A DNA stretch of 64,000 bases from an uncultured Lachnospiraceae bacterium (GTDB lineage: Bacteria; Bacillota; Clostridia; Lachnospirales; Lachnospiraceae), in NCBI GenBank assembly GCA_910584945.1, contig CAJUDY010000020.1:4205-68204 (forward strand), given 5' to 3'. The translations under genes were made by a program, and so were the position numbers. Shown in pieces: positions 17,991 to 26,680 of this stretch (its first letter is position 1; the number at the start of each line of letters is the position of its first letter). The notes beneath the pieces were generated by a model. It saw only the letters and a list, made by a program, of their open reading frames with translations. It did not search any database and was not told where the DNA came from.

Positions 17991-19209
17991 ATGCAGAGAT
18001 ATTTCAACACAGAAGGACGATGCAAACCAGATATACACTATATGGTAAGACTGGATGACAGACTTGCCAGGATACGAAAGCTGTATGTGGACCGGGGCAA
18101 GTATCTTCCTTTGTGCTTGCATTTATTGAATATATGGAAGACCTGTTGTCTGAAAATAAACAATTGTTGGCAAATATGGACAAAGAAGCGGTTCGAAATC
18201 TGATTTCCTTAAAAGAAAAGGAAAGGATTTCCATGGATAAATTATTTCGCGGCTGGAGCAGAGTGTGCAAAACTGCAAGACAGCCGGTTGTTCTGATGAT
18301 TGATGAGGTGGACAGCGCATCCAATCATCCGGTTTTCCTGGACTTTCTGGCGATGCTTCGGGGGTATTATCTGAACAGGGACAATCGTCCAACTTTTTAT
18401 TCTGTGATTCTCGCAGGCGTATATGATATCAAAAATCTGAAATTGAAACTGTGTCCGGAGGAAGATCACCAGTATAACAGCCCGTGGAATATTGCGGCGG
18501 AATTTGATATGGATATGGACTTTTCAGCACAGCAGATCGAAAGCATGCTGGATGAATATGAGGCGGATCATCATGTGGAGATAGATGGGAAAGTGGTAGC
18601 AGAGGAGATCTATCAGTATACATCCGGATATCCGTATCTGGTATCGCTGATCTGTAAGATCCTGGATGAAAAGCTTATCGGGACAGAAGCTTTTTTGAAA
18701 GCAGGAAGTGTCTGGAGCCGGGAAGGGGTTATAGAAGCTGTAAAAATTATATTAAAATCCAAGACGCCTTTATTTGAAAGTATGATAAAGCTGCTGGATA
18801 CTTTCAAAGATCTGCGGGATATGATGCAGGGGATTATATATCAGGGGAAAAATGTGGTTTTTAGTCCTGATATAAAATCTGTGAATATGGGAATTATGTT
18901 TGGGCTTTTGAAAGAAAAAGACAACCGGATCGTAATAGCCAACCGTATCTTTGAGATGAGGATGATGAATATGTTTTTGTCAGAGGAGTTTGCTGAAAAT
19001 GAGTTATCTCTTTATGGGGAAAAAATAAAAATCAATTTATTACAGGCCAAAGACTGAATATGGAGTTGATACTTGAAAAATTTGTCACACATTTTGCGGA
19101 TATTTACGGCGAGAATGATGAGAGATTTTTGGAGGAGCATGGACGAAAGTTTTTCCTTTTGTATCTGAAGCCGATCATCAACGGAGAAGGGATATTTGCT
19201 GAGTTTTAA
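17991..19209 (+). pseudogene. Decayed AAA family ATPase / nuclease-like gene
   Basis: The piece starting at ATG 17991 (MQRYFNTEGRCKPDIHYMV) matches the N-terminus of another AAA-ATPase family. Just after DRGKY, where the Walker A segment should follow, the frame changes and the ATP-binding loop is missing, consistent with a deletion near 18103-18115. The middle continues from about 18113 to 19057 in a different frame with Walker B (VVLMIDEVD) and HQYNSPWNIAAEFD. A second frameshift near 19045 moves the reading to a third segment, 19048-19209, with LEKFVTHFADIYGENDERF and FFLLYLKPIING, which stops before the nuclease core. Two frameshifts, a deletion and a truncation indicate a dead gene. Confidence 0.8.
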
Positions 19210-19325
19210 TTTCAATAAACAAAAAATACGCGGGTTGAAGAAATTTCAGATGGATGGAAAAATAATTATTGAAGCAGTCGTCTGAACAATTCTACATGAA
19301 ATAACAGAAAGGAGCAACAAAAACC

Positions 19326-20498
19326 ATGGAACTAACCTTTTCCAGAAGATCCCAAAACATTCCGGAAGGGATCTTCTCTTTACTGAATACAAAGAAAGAG
19401 GAACTGTTAAAAGCCGGACGGACGGTCTACAATTTTTCCGTGGGCACGCCGGACTTTCCGCCCCCGGTACATATCATGGAGGCCATGCAGAAGGCGTGCG
19501 CCGATCCGGAGAATTATAAATATGCGCTGGCAGACCGGCCGGAGCTTTTGGAGGCGATGCGGGATTTTTATGACCGGCGTTTCGGCGTATCGCTGCAGAC
19601 GGATCAGATTATGAGTCTTTACGGCTCCCAGGAGGGGATGGCTCATATCGCGCTGGTGCTCTGTGATCCGGGGGACGTGGTGCTGGTGCCGGACCCGGGG
19701 TATCCGGTATTCGGCGTGGGACCGAAGCTGACCGGGGCAGAGTGCATGACGTATCCTTTATACAAAGAGAATAATTTCCTGCCGGATTTTGCGGATATTC
19801 CCGAAAAATATGCAGAGGCGGCAAAATTCATGCTGATCTCCTATCCGGCCAATCCGGTGTGTTCGGTGGCGGATGATGAATTTTACCAGCGGGCGATTGC
19901 CTTTGCCAAAAAGCATCATATTGTTTTGCTTCATGACAATGCTTACGCAGATCTGGTCTACGGCGGAAAGGTGGGAAAATCCTTCTTATCCTACCCGGGG
20001 GCCATGGATGTGGGGATTGAGTTCTATTCCCTGTCCAAATCCTACAATATGACCGGTATGCGCATCTCCTTTGCCGTAGGCAACCGCCGGATCATTAAGG
20101 AGTTTAAAAAGGTGCGCTCGCAGATTGACTACGGCATCTTTCTCCCGGTTCAGCATGCAGCCATCGCGGCGCTGACCGGGCCGCAGGAGAGCGTGGCAAG
20201 GCAGTGCAGGCTGTATGAGGAGCGGTGTCAGGCTTTGTGCCGGGGACTGACGAAGATCGGATGGAAGGTTCCCGACGGGCAGGGGACCATGTTCGTGTGG
20301 GCGCCGATTCCGGAGAATTACACAAGCAGTGAGAAGTTCGCCATAGACCTGATGGACCGGGCAGGCGTGATCGTGGTTCCGGGCACGGCCTTTGGCAGAC
20401 TGGGCGAAGGGTATGTGCGCATGGCGCTGGTGTATCCGGTGGAGCAGATTCAGCAGGCAGTCCGGGCCGTGGAAGAAAGCGGGATTTTAAAATCATGA
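19326..20498 (+). CDS. Class I/II PLP-dependent aminotransferase
   Basis: This 390-residue cytosolic enzyme belongs to fold-type I aminotransferases and resembles LL-diaminopimelate/aspartate-type members. SVGTPDFPPP is the N-terminal substrate loop, YPANPVCSVAD the NP motif, HDNAYADLVY the PLP-contacting Asp-Tyr stretch, and SLSKSYNMTGMRISF holds the Schiff-base lysine. It has a strong AAGGAGC ribosome binding site. It overlaps the following YdcF gene by four bases. Substrate cannot be fixed; because a diaminopimelate dehydrogenase is encoded elsewhere in the window, a role in lysine synthesis is not required. Confidence 0.85.
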   Translation: MELTFSRRSQNIPEGIFSLLNTKKEELLKAGRTVYNFSVGTPDFPPPVHIMEAMQKACADPENYKYALADRPELLEAMRDFYDRRFGVSLQTDQIMSLYGSQEGMAHIALVLCDPGDVVLVPDPGYPVFGVGPKLTGAECMTYPLYKENNFLPDFADIPEKYAEAAKFMLISYPANPVCSVADDEFYQRAIAFAKKHHIVLLHDNAYADLVYGGKVGKSFLSYPGAMDVGIEFYSLSKSYNMTGMRISFAVGNRRIIKEFKKVRSQIDYGIFLPVQHAAIAALTGPQESVARQCRLYEERCQALCRGLTKIGWKVPDGQGTMFVWAPIPENYTSSEKFAIDLMDRAGVIVVPGTAFGRLGEGYVRMALVYPVEQIQQAVRAVEESGILKS

Positions 20499-21088
20499 AT
20501 CCGGTGATCGAAACGTATACCCGGTTTATTTTTCTGGAAGATGAACCGGGTCCTGCGGATATTATCTTTTTGCCGGGTTCTCAGGAGGAGGCGCTGGCCA
20601 GGCGGGCGGCGGCTCTCTGGCGCGGGGGCTATGCCCCGGTGATTCTTCCTTCGGGAAAATACGCCAAGCTGGAGGGAACGTTTACCAAAGATCCCGCTTT
20701 CCGGACGGAGTGGGAATATTTTCATCATATTTTAAGAGAAGAGGGCGTCCCGGAAGAGAGGATCTTGCGCGAGGAGGAGGCCACTTTTACCTATGAGAAC
20801 GCCCTTCGCTCCAGAGAAGTGACAGACCGGGCGGGACTGTCTGTGCGCCGGGCGATTCTCTGCTGCCAGGCATATCACGCCAGACGGGCCAGCCTTTACT
20901 ATCAGGTATGCTTTCCGGAAGCAAGGCTTTTCATCTGTCCAGTGGTCACCAAAGGGATTGGAAGGGATAACTGGTATCAGTCAGAGCGGGGGATTGATCT
21001 GGTGCTTACGGAGGTAAAACACTGCGGCAGTCAGTTTGGGCAGATCTTGAGAGAAGCGGCAGGACTTTCTGTTCATACAGAACCATAA
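20495..21088 (+). CDS. YdcF family (DUF218) protein
   Basis: The 197-residue protein shows the DUF218/YdcF pattern: DIIFLPGSQEEALARRAAALW near the start, VILPSGKYAKLEG, then EGVPEERILREEEATFTYENA with the conserved acidic-Thr-Asn residues, and AILCCQAYHARRA. No signal peptide or membrane helix is apparent, unlike the SanA/YdcF proteins of the envelope. The ATGA overlap with the aminotransferase implies coupled expression. Members bind SAM or have suspected envelope roles, but the function is unproven. Confidence 0.75.
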   Translation: MNPVIETYTRFIFLEDEPGPADIIFLPGSQEEALARRAAALWRGGYAPVILPSGKYAKLEGTFTKDPAFRTEWEYFHHILREEGVPEERILREEEATFTYENALRSREVTDRAGLSVRRAILCCQAYHARRASLYYQVCFPEARLFICPVVTKGIGRDNWYQSERGIDLVLTEVKHCGSQFGQILREAAGLSVHTEP

Positions 21089-21100
21089 AGTTCACATATA

Positions 21101-21131
21101 AACGATCATAAAATTATTCAAAAACGATCAT
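21101..21131 (+). promoter_or_regulatory. Two AACGATCAT direct repeats upstream of the transketolase promoter
   Basis: AACGATCAT occurs at 21101-21109 and 21123-21131, each followed by an A-rich stretch, with a 22-base period (about two helical turns). They lie about 90 bases upstream of the transketolase -35 element and could bind a regulator. This is inference from spacing only. Confidence 0.35.
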
Positions 21132-21220
21132 GAAAAAAGAAAGAATACAACTTTTGTGTGCACCTGTGTGCGTCTGATTCAAAAATAATGGGAAAAATGA
21201 CGAAAGATCTTGATTATCCC

Positions 21221-21248
21221 TTGAAAAATATTTCATTTGTGTTACTAT
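21221..21248 (+). promoter_or_regulatory. Putative promoter of the transketolase pair
   Basis: TTGAAA at 21221-21226 and TACTAT at 21243-21248 are separated by 16 bases and lie about 40 bases upstream of the ATG at 21286. Confidence 0.5.
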
Positions 21249-21285
21249 GGAATTACATAAATTTGTCATAGAAAGGGAGAGAAAC

Positions 21286-22125
21286 ATGCAGACTTTAGAA
21301 TTACAAAAAATGGCCAATGAAGTCCGTAAGGGTGTGGTAACTGCGGTGCACAGTGCAAAAGCAGGACATCCGGGCGGATCTTTGTCGGCTGCAGACATTT
21401 TCACCTACCTGTATTTTGAGGAATTAAATATTGATCCGAAGAATCCCAGGGACCCGGACAGAGATCGTTTTGTTCTGTCCAAGGGACATACGGCTCCGGG
21501 CTATTACAGTGCCATGGCGCACAGAGGATATTTTCCGGTGGAAGATCTGGTGACCCTCCGTCACGTGGGTTCTCATCTTCAGGGACATCCCTGTATGCAG
21601 CACATTCCGGGCATCGATATGTCCTCCGGTTCTCTGGGCCAGGGCATCTCCGCAGCAGTGGGGATGGCGATTGCAGGGAAACTGGACAATAAGTCCTACC
21701 GTGTCTACACGCTGCTTGGCGACGGTGAGATCCAGGAAGGCCAGGTATGGGAGGCTTCCATGCTGGCAGGCCACAGAAAGCTGGACAACCTTGTGGTGAT
21801 CGTGGACAACAACGGCCTGCAGATTGACGGCAGGATTGAGGACGTCAACTCTCCTTATCCCATCGACAAAAAGTTTGAGGCATTTAATTTCCATGTGATC
21901 AATGTGGCGGACGGCAACGATATGGATCAGCTTCGCACTGCTTTTGAGGAGGCGAAAACGGTGAAGGGCAAGCCGGTGGCGATCATTGCGAAGACCGTAA
22001 AAGGCAAAGGCGTTTCCTTCATGGAGAACCAGGCGTCCTGGCACGGAGCAGCGCCCAACGATGAGCAGTATGAGATCGCGATGAAAGATTTAGAGAAAGT
22101 AGGTGAAGCATTATGTCAGAAGTAA
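21286..22125 (+). CDS. Transketolase, N-terminal (TPP-binding) subunit
   Basis: This is the first half of a split transketolase of the non-oxidative pentose phosphate pathway, 279 residues. GHPGGSLSAADIFTYLYF and KGHTAPGYYSAMA are typical; LGDGEIQEGQVWEASM through VDNNGLQ is the thiamine diphosphate and Mg-binding motif (GDG...NN). An ATG at 21247 is in frame, but GAAAGGGAGAG just upstream of 21286 marks the latter as the start. The stop overlaps the start of the partner subunit by 13 bases, consistent with a 1:1 heteromer. The 3' end of the upstream YdcF gene lies about 200 bases away and a promoter is present. Confidence 0.92.
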   Translation: MQTLELQKMANEVRKGVVTAVHSAKAGHPGGSLSAADIFTYLYFEELNIDPKNPRDPDRDRFVLSKGHTAPGYYSAMAHRGYFPVEDLVTLRHVGSHLQGHPCMQHIPGIDMSSGSLGQGISAAVGMAIAGKLDNKSYRVYTLLGDGEIQEGQVWEASMLAGHRKLDNLVVIVDNNGLQIDGRIEDVNSPYPIDKKFEAFNFHVINVADGNDMDQLRTAFEEAKTVKGKPVAIIAKTVKGKGVSFMENQASWHGAAPNDEQYEIAMKDLEKVGEALCQK

Positions 22126-23051
22126 AGAAGATTGCAACAAGAGAGAGCTACGGTAATGCTTTGGCAGAGCTTGGAGCAGAATATCCGAATCTGGTGGTAC
22201 TGGACGCAGACCTTGCAGGGGCGACCAAGACCAGCGTATTCAAAAAGGCATTTCCGGACAGACATATTGACTGCGGGATTGCAGAGGGCAACATGATGGG
22301 CGTGGCAGCAGGACTGGCGGCAGCGGGGAAGGTTCCGTTTGCGTCTACCTTTGCCATGTTCGCGGCAGGACGTGCTTTTGAGCAGGTCCGCAACTCGGTG
22401 GGATATCCCCATCTGAACGTGAAGATCGGCGCAACTCATGCGGGAATCTCCGTAGGAGAAGACGGTGCGTCTCATCAGTGCAACGAAGACATCGCCCTGA
22501 TGCGGACGATTCCGGGCATGGTGGTGATCAACCCGGCGGATGACGTGGAGGCAAAGGCGGCAGTAAAGGCAGCCATCGACTATGAGGGTCCGGTTTACCT
22601 TCGGTTCGGGCGTCTGGCAGTTCCGGTGATCAATGATCCGGCTTCCTATAAGTTCGAGATGGGCAAGGGAATCACCATGAAGGAAGGCAAGGATGTGACG
22701 ATCATCGCGACCGGTCTGGAAGTGTCGGAGAGCCTGGAGGCGGCGAAGCTTCTGGAGGCAGACGGAATATCCGCAGAAGTGATCAATATCCACACCATCA
22801 AGCCACTGGATACAGAGCTTGTGGTGGCTTCTGCAAAGAAGACGGGCAAAGTGGTCACCGTGGAAGAACATTCCATCATCGGCGGCCTTGGCGGAGCGGT
22901 TGCAGAGGTGCTCTCGGAACAGGCGCCCACGAAGATGCTTCGCATCGGCGTGATGGATACCTTCGGAGAGTCCGGCCCGGCGAAATCCCTGATTGAGAAG
23001 TACGGCTTGGACGCAAAGAGTATTTACACGAAAGTAAAGGCATGGCTGTAA
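22113..23051 (+). CDS. Transketolase, C-terminal (pyrimidine-binding) subunit
   Basis: The 312-residue partner of the preceding gene carries the pyrimidine-binding and C-terminal transketolase domains. VLDADLAGATKT, HIDCGIAEGNMMGVAAGLA (with the catalytic Glu that activates thiamine diphosphate), and THAGISVGEDGASHQ are diagnostic, followed by VVTVEEHSIIGGLGGAVAEVL in the C-terminal domain. It overlaps the upstream subunit and is followed 26 bases later by a strong terminator, so the pair is a two-gene operon. Confidence 0.92.
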   Translation: MSEVKKIATRESYGNALAELGAEYPNLVVLDADLAGATKTSVFKKAFPDRHIDCGIAEGNMMGVAAGLAAAGKVPFASTFAMFAAGRAFEQVRNSVGYPHLNVKIGATHAGISVGEDGASHQCNEDIALMRTIPGMVVINPADDVEAKAAVKAAIDYEGPVYLRFGRLAVPVINDPASYKFEMGKGITMKEGKDVTIIATGLEVSESLEAAKLLEADGISAEVINIHTIKPLDTELVVASAKKTGKVVTVEEHSIIGGLGGAVAEVLSEQAPTKMLRIGVMDTFGESGPAKSLIEKYGLDAKSIYTKVKAWL

Positions 23052-23077
23052 GATAACTTTTTTTACCCATAAAAATG

Positions 23078-23119
23078 ACCGCCGGATGCGCAACCAACTG
23101 CTGCATCCGGCGGTTTTTT
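23078..23119 (+). terminator. Rho-independent terminator after the transketolase operon
   Basis: ACCGCCGGATGC (23078-23089) pairs with GCATCCGGCGGT (23103-23114), a 12-bp stem with a 13-base loop followed by T6. It sits between convergent transketolase and luxS genes and could serve both. Confidence 0.88.
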
Positions 23120-23134
23120 ATGCCGTGAAAAGGT

Positions 23135-23614
23135 TTAGTCGGGATAGACCAGGCGGTCTTCCGGGATGTCGTAGAGAACTTCATCCAGATAGCGTCTTGC
23201 CAGCCATTTGGCCATGGGCAGGTTGATATCCAGATAGTTTCCGCAGTCCTTCGGACTTGCGCCCGGAACGTCCCCCTCAAAGTCGCGGATGAACTCGTAC
23301 ATCTCAATCATCAGATTGACAATGTCGACGGATTCATAGTCCCCTGCCAGAAGCAGATAGAAGCCGGTCCTGCAGCCCATGGGTCCAAAGTATACAATCT
23401 TCGGTCCGAATACCGGATGGTTCCGAAGAAAGGTCGCTCCCAGATGTTCGATGGCGTGCATCTCGGCGGTGTTCATGACCGGTTCATCGTTGGGACTGGT
23501 CATGCGAAGGTCAAAGGTAGTGACGACCGAGTCTCCCACCGGGTCCTTGCGCGATACATAGACGCCGGGAATCAGCCGGATATGGTCGATGGTAAAGCTT
23601 GTGATTTTCTCCAT
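23135..23614 (-). CDS. luxS: S-ribosylhomocysteine lyase LuxS
   Basis: LuxS cleaves S-ribosylhomocysteine to homocysteine and DPD, the precursor of autoinducer AI-2, in the activated methyl cycle. The 159-residue protein has FTIDH, RKDPVGD, the metal-binding HAIEH, and the second metal ligand in MGCRTGFYLLL. I chose the ATG at 23614; a TTG six bases upstream (23620) is closer to AGAGGAGG and is an alternative. The gene stands alone, divergent from mgtE; no pfs or met genes are adjacent. Confidence 0.95.
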   Translation of the reverse strand: MEKITSFTIDHIRLIPGVYVSRKDPVGDSVVTTFDLRMTSPNDEPVMNTAEMHAIEHLGATFLRNHPVFGPKIVYFGPMGCRTGFYLLLAGDYESVDIVNLMIEMYEFIRDFEGDVPGASPKDCGNYLDINLPMAKWLARRYLDEVLYDIPEDRLVYPD

Positions 23615-23656
23615 AATCAAGATTCCTCCTCTTATGTATCATAATAACAAAGTTTG

Positions 23657-23685
23657 TTGACAAAGGCAAGGAAGAAAGCTAAAAT
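23657..23685 (+). promoter_or_regulatory. Promoter of mgtE
   Basis: TTGACA at 23657-23662 and TAAAAT at 23680-23685 are separated by exactly 17 bases. The -35 box is embedded in the small palindrome TTTGTTGACAAA, which lies between the divergent luxS and mgtE genes. Confidence 0.7.
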
Positions 23686-23696
23686 TAAGGGGAGAA

Positions 23697-23732
23697 AGTC
23701 CGGGAGCTTTTGAGCCGGACTCTTCTATTTTT
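23697..23732 (+). promoter_or_regulatory. Attenuator-like hairpin in the mgtE leader
   Basis: AGTCCGG (23697-23703) pairs with CCGGACT (23715-23721) and is followed by the T-rich CTTCTATTTTTA. It lies just after the promoter and before the ribosome binding site at 23741, so it could terminate the leader early. No M-box-like long structure was recognised in the 70-base leader. Confidence 0.4.
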
Positions 23733-23753
23733 ACGGGAACGGAGGGATGTGCA

Positions 23754-25100
23754 GTGGAACAATATAACCTGGAAGAATTGCTGCAGTTTGTAGAGGAACA
23801 TCGTTTCCGATCCCTCCGTGCCCGGCTGGCAGAGATGAATGAGGCGGATATCGCGGAGTTCATGGAAGAATTGGATGACAACCGAAAGATTCTGATCTTC
23901 CGCATGCTGCCCAAGGAGCTGGCGGCGGACGTGTTCGCCTGTCTGGAAGCGGATATTCAGGAACACATTATCAACAGCATCACCGATGCGGAGATTCACA
24001 AGATTGTGGAAGATCTGTTCGTGGATGATGCGGTGGACATGCTGGAGGAGCTGCCGGCCACGGTGGTCAAAAGAGTCATGCGCAATACCACACCGGAGAC
24101 GCGCAAGATCATCAATCAGTTTTTACAGTATCCGGACAACAGCGCCGGCAGCATTATGACCGCCGAGTACATCGGTCTGAAAAAATATATGAACGTGGAG
24201 CAGGCGTTCTCCTATATCCGCGCCCACGGCGTGGACAAAGAGACCATCTACACCTGTTTTGTCATGGACGGCGGGCGGCATCTGGAAGGAGTCGTGACCA
24301 TCAAAGATCTTCTGATGAATCCCTATGAGACCAGGATTGAGGAGATCATGGACACCAACATCATCAAGACCGTGACGACAGAGGATCAGGAGGAGGTCAT
24401 TGATCTGTTCAACAAGTACGATCTGCTCTGCCTTCCGGTGGTGGACCACGAGGACCGTCTGGTGGGCATCGTCACAGTCGACGACATTGTGGACGTCATG
24501 GAAGAAGAGGCCACGGAGGACTTCGAGAAGATGGCAGCCATGCTTCCCAGCGATAAGCCCTATCTGAAGACCAGTATTCTGGAGTTGGCCAAGAACCGGA
24601 TCGTCTGGCTGACGGTGCTGATGCTCAGTTCCATGATCACCGGCAGCATCCTGACTCATTACGAGGAGGCGTTCGCAGCGCTGCCGCTTCTGGTCAGCTT
24701 TGTTCCCATGCTGACCGGTACCGGAGGAAATGCCGGAAGCCAGTCCAGTACCATGATCATCCGATGCATGGCCATCGGAGAAGTGGAGCCAAGAGATACG
24801 CTGCGGGTGATCTGGAAGGAGATCCGGGTGGCCCTGGTGGTAGGGCTGATTCTGGGCGCGCTGAATTATGTGCGCCTGATGCTGATGTATCCGGGACAGC
24901 CTATGGTCTGTCTGACGGTGGTTCTGAGCCTGTATATCACGGTTATTATGGCAAAGAGCATCGGATGCACCCTGCCCATCGCGGCCAAGCTTCTGAACCT
25001 GGACCCGGCGATCATGGCGGCACCTCTGATCTCCACCATTGTGGACGCATGCAGCCTGATCATCTACTTTCGGATCGCATGCAATTTACTGAGCATATAA
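23754..25100 (+). CDS. mgtE: Magnesium transporter MgtE
   Basis: The 448-residue protein has the MgtE layout: a helical N domain at 1-130 (rich in LLQFVEEHRFRSLRARL-type repeats and PETRKIINQFLQYP), paired CBS domains at about 135-250, then five membrane helices from about residue 280. The pore signature LTGTGGNAGSQSSTM is present. It imports Mg2+ across the cytoplasmic membrane, with the N and CBS domains acting as the Mg2+ sensor. The start is GTG at 23754 with GGAGGG upstream. The gene is followed by a leader hairpin and trpS. Confidence 0.95.
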   Translation: MEQYNLEELLQFVEEHRFRSLRARLAEMNEADIAEFMEELDDNRKILIFRMLPKELAADVFACLEADIQEHIINSITDAEIHKIVEDLFVDDAVDMLEELPATVVKRVMRNTTPETRKIINQFLQYPDNSAGSIMTAEYIGLKKYMNVEQAFSYIRAHGVDKETIYTCFVMDGGRHLEGVVTIKDLLMNPYETRIEEIMDTNIIKTVTTEDQEEVIDLFNKYDLLCLPVVDHEDRLVGIVTVDDIVDVMEEEATEDFEKMAAMLPSDKPYLKTSILELAKNRIVWLTVLMLSSMITGSILTHYEEAFAALPLLVSFVPMLTGTGGNAGSQSSTMIIRCMAIGEVEPRDTLRVIWKEIRVALVVGLILGALNYVRLMLMYPGQPMVCLTVVLSLYITVIMAKSIGCTLPIAAKLLNLDPAIMAAPLISTIVDACSLIIYFRIACNLLSI

Positions 25101-25105
25101 AAAAA

Positions 25106-25138
25106 GCATCTGCCAAGCGGCGGATGCGGAACTTAAAT
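25106..25138 (+). repeat. Leader hairpin element, short form, before trpS
   Basis: GCATCTGCC (25106-25114) pairs with GGCGGATGC (25119-25127), a 9-bp stem with a 4-base loop, followed at once by GGAACTTAAAT and then the trpS ribosome binding site. The same hairpin-plus-tail recurs before several other genes of the window. It lacks a T-tract, so it is not a standard terminator. Confidence 0.7.
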
Positions 25139-25150
25139 AGGAGAGTGAAT

Positions 25151-26155
25151 ATGATAAACAACAAAAAAGTGCTGTACAGCGGCATGCAGGCCACTGGCAA
25201 TCTAACCCTTGGTAATTACTTAGGGGCGCTGAAAAACTGGGTGGATCTGTGCGAGGAGTATGAATGTTTTTACGGTGTGGTGGATATGCATTCCATCACG
25301 GTCCGTCAGGACCCCTCTACCTTGCGGCAGCGCGCCCGCAACCTTCTGATGATCTATATCGCGGCGGGGCTGGACCCGGAGAAGAACTGCATCTACTATC
25401 AGTCCCATGTATCCGGCCATGCAGAACTGGCATGGATTCTGAACTGCTACACCTACATGGGCGAGCTGAACCGGATGACGCAGTTCAAGGATAAGGCGGC
25501 AAAACACGCGGACAATATCAATGCGGGGCTGTTCACCTACCCGGTGCTCATGGCGGCGGACATTCTTCTCTATCAGGCGGATGTGGTGCCTGTGGGTATC
25601 GATCAGATGCAGCATCTGGAGCTGACGAGAAATGTGGCCCAGCGGTTCAACGGAGTCTACGGCGAGGTGTTCACCGTGCCGGAAGCCTACATCGGCAAAG
25701 TGGGCGCAAAGATCATGAGCCTTCAGGACCCGTCGAAGAAGATGTCCAAATCTGACGAGAATCCCAACGCCTCCATCTATCTGATGGACGATCCGGATAC
25801 GGTCATGCGTAAGTGCAAGCGGGCGGTGACGGACTCGGAGGCACAGATTCTGTATCGGGACGAGCAGCCAGGGATCAAGAACCTGATCGATATTTACAGC
25901 GTCTGCACCGGGAAGACGCCGGAGGAAGTAGTCAAAGAGTTCGATGGCAAAGGTTACGGAGAATTCAAGCCGGCAGTGGGAGAAGCGGTGGTCAGCGTCT
26001 TAAAGCCGCTCCAGGAACGCTATGCTCAGCTTGCGAAGGACAAATCCTACATCGACGGCATCATCAAAGCCAACGCGGAGAAAGCCGGATATGTGGCGGC
26101 GAAGACCCTTCGGAAGGTGCAGAGAAAAGTGGGCTTCCCGGATCGAATCCGATAA
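25151..26155 (+). CDS. trpS: Tryptophanyl-tRNA synthetase
   Basis: This class I aminoacyl-tRNA synthetase charges tRNA-Trp. The 334-residue sequence has the N-terminal SGMQATGNLTLGNYLGAL (HIGH-equivalent TLGN), the substrate-pocket motifs YPVLMAADILLYQADVVPVG and DQMQHLELTRN, and the KMSKS loop. The frame is open far upstream into mgtE, but the ATG at 25151 follows TAGGAGAG and matches the family N-terminus. No T-box leader is visible in the short gap to mgtE; only the leader hairpin is there. Confidence 0.95.
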   Translation: MINNKKVLYSGMQATGNLTLGNYLGALKNWVDLCEEYECFYGVVDMHSITVRQDPSTLRQRARNLLMIYIAAGLDPEKNCIYYQSHVSGHAELAWILNCYTYMGELNRMTQFKDKAAKHADNINAGLFTYPVLMAADILLYQADVVPVGIDQMQHLELTRNVAQRFNGVYGEVFTVPEAYIGKVGAKIMSLQDPSKKMSKSDENPNASIYLMDDPDTVMRKCKRAVTDSEAQILYRDEQPGIKNLIDIYSVCTGKTPEEVVKEFDGKGYGEFKPAVGEAVVSVLKPLQERYAQLAKDKSYIDGIIKANAEKAGYVAAKTLRKVQRKVGFPDRIR

Positions 26156-26195
26156 GACTTAGAAACAGGTAGTGTCAAGTCGTTTATGAAGAACA

Positions 26196-26295
26196 GCATC
26201 TGCCTGAAAGCAGCCCCGGAAGGATTTTACAGAAAGAAGTGAGGGAAAATTCTTCCAGACACTGGGGCGAAGTGAAGGCAGATGCGGAACTTAAA
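26196..26295 (+). repeat. Leader hairpin element, long form, before the glyoxalase-like gene
   Basis: The outer stem GCATCTGCCT (26196-26205) pairs with AGGCAGATGC (26276-26285). Nested inside are GCCCC/GGGGC and GGAAGGATTTT paired with AAAATTCTTCC. The GGAACTTAAA tail and AGGAG ribosome binding site follow. Its layout is nearly the same as the copy at 35792. Confidence 0.7.
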
Positions 26296-26311
26296 AGGAG
26301 AAGATCAGACC

Positions 26312-26680
26312 ATGAAATTTCAGATGATTCATGAAAACTATAATGTGGCGGACCTGAACAAGTCCATAGAATTTTACGGAAAAGCCCTGGGGCTTAAGGA
26401 ATGCCGAAGGAAAAATGCGGAGGACGGCTCCTTTATCATCGTGTACTTAAAGAATGAGGAGAGCAACTTTGAACTGGAGCTTACCTGGCTTCGGGATATG
26501 GACCGCCCCTATAATCTGGGGGACTGCGAGTTCCATCTGGCATTCCGGGTGGATGACTATGAGGGGGCCCACACGCTTCACAAGGAGATGGGCTGCATCT
26601 GCTTTGAGAATCCTTCCATGGGCATCTACTTTATTCAGGACCCGGACGGGTACTGGCTGGAGATTATTCCGGCGAGATAG
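26312..26680 (+). CDS. Glyoxalase/VOC superfamily protein
   Basis: The 122-residue protein is a single-domain member of the vicinal oxygen chelate superfamily, close to lactoylglutathione lyases. IHENYNVADLNKSIEFYGKALGL opens the fold with a His metal ligand, FELELTW supplies a Glu, FHLAFRVDDY the second His, and DPDGYWLEIIP the last Glu. The start at 26312 follows AAGGAGAAG. Since Lachnospiraceae generally lack glutathione, methylglyoxal detoxification with another thiol or a different substrate is possible. The 3' end overlaps the convergent queH gene by 17 bases. Confidence 0.85.
   Translation: MKFQMIHENYNVADLNKSIEFYGKALGLKECRRKNAEDGSFIIVYLKNEESNFELELTWLRDMDRPYNLGDCEFHLAFRVDDYEGAHTLHKEMGCICFENPSMGIYFIQDPDGYWLEIIPAR

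Noticed and set aside
22116..23093. 325-codon minus-strand frame opposite the transketolase C-terminal subunit
   Set aside because: Antisense shadow, rich in His, Arg and Cys, with no family signature.
25101..25150. T-box leader before trpS (and before asnA at 48172-48260)
   Set aside because: The gaps are too short or lack the T-box core and terminator/antiterminator; only the leader hairpin is present at trpS.
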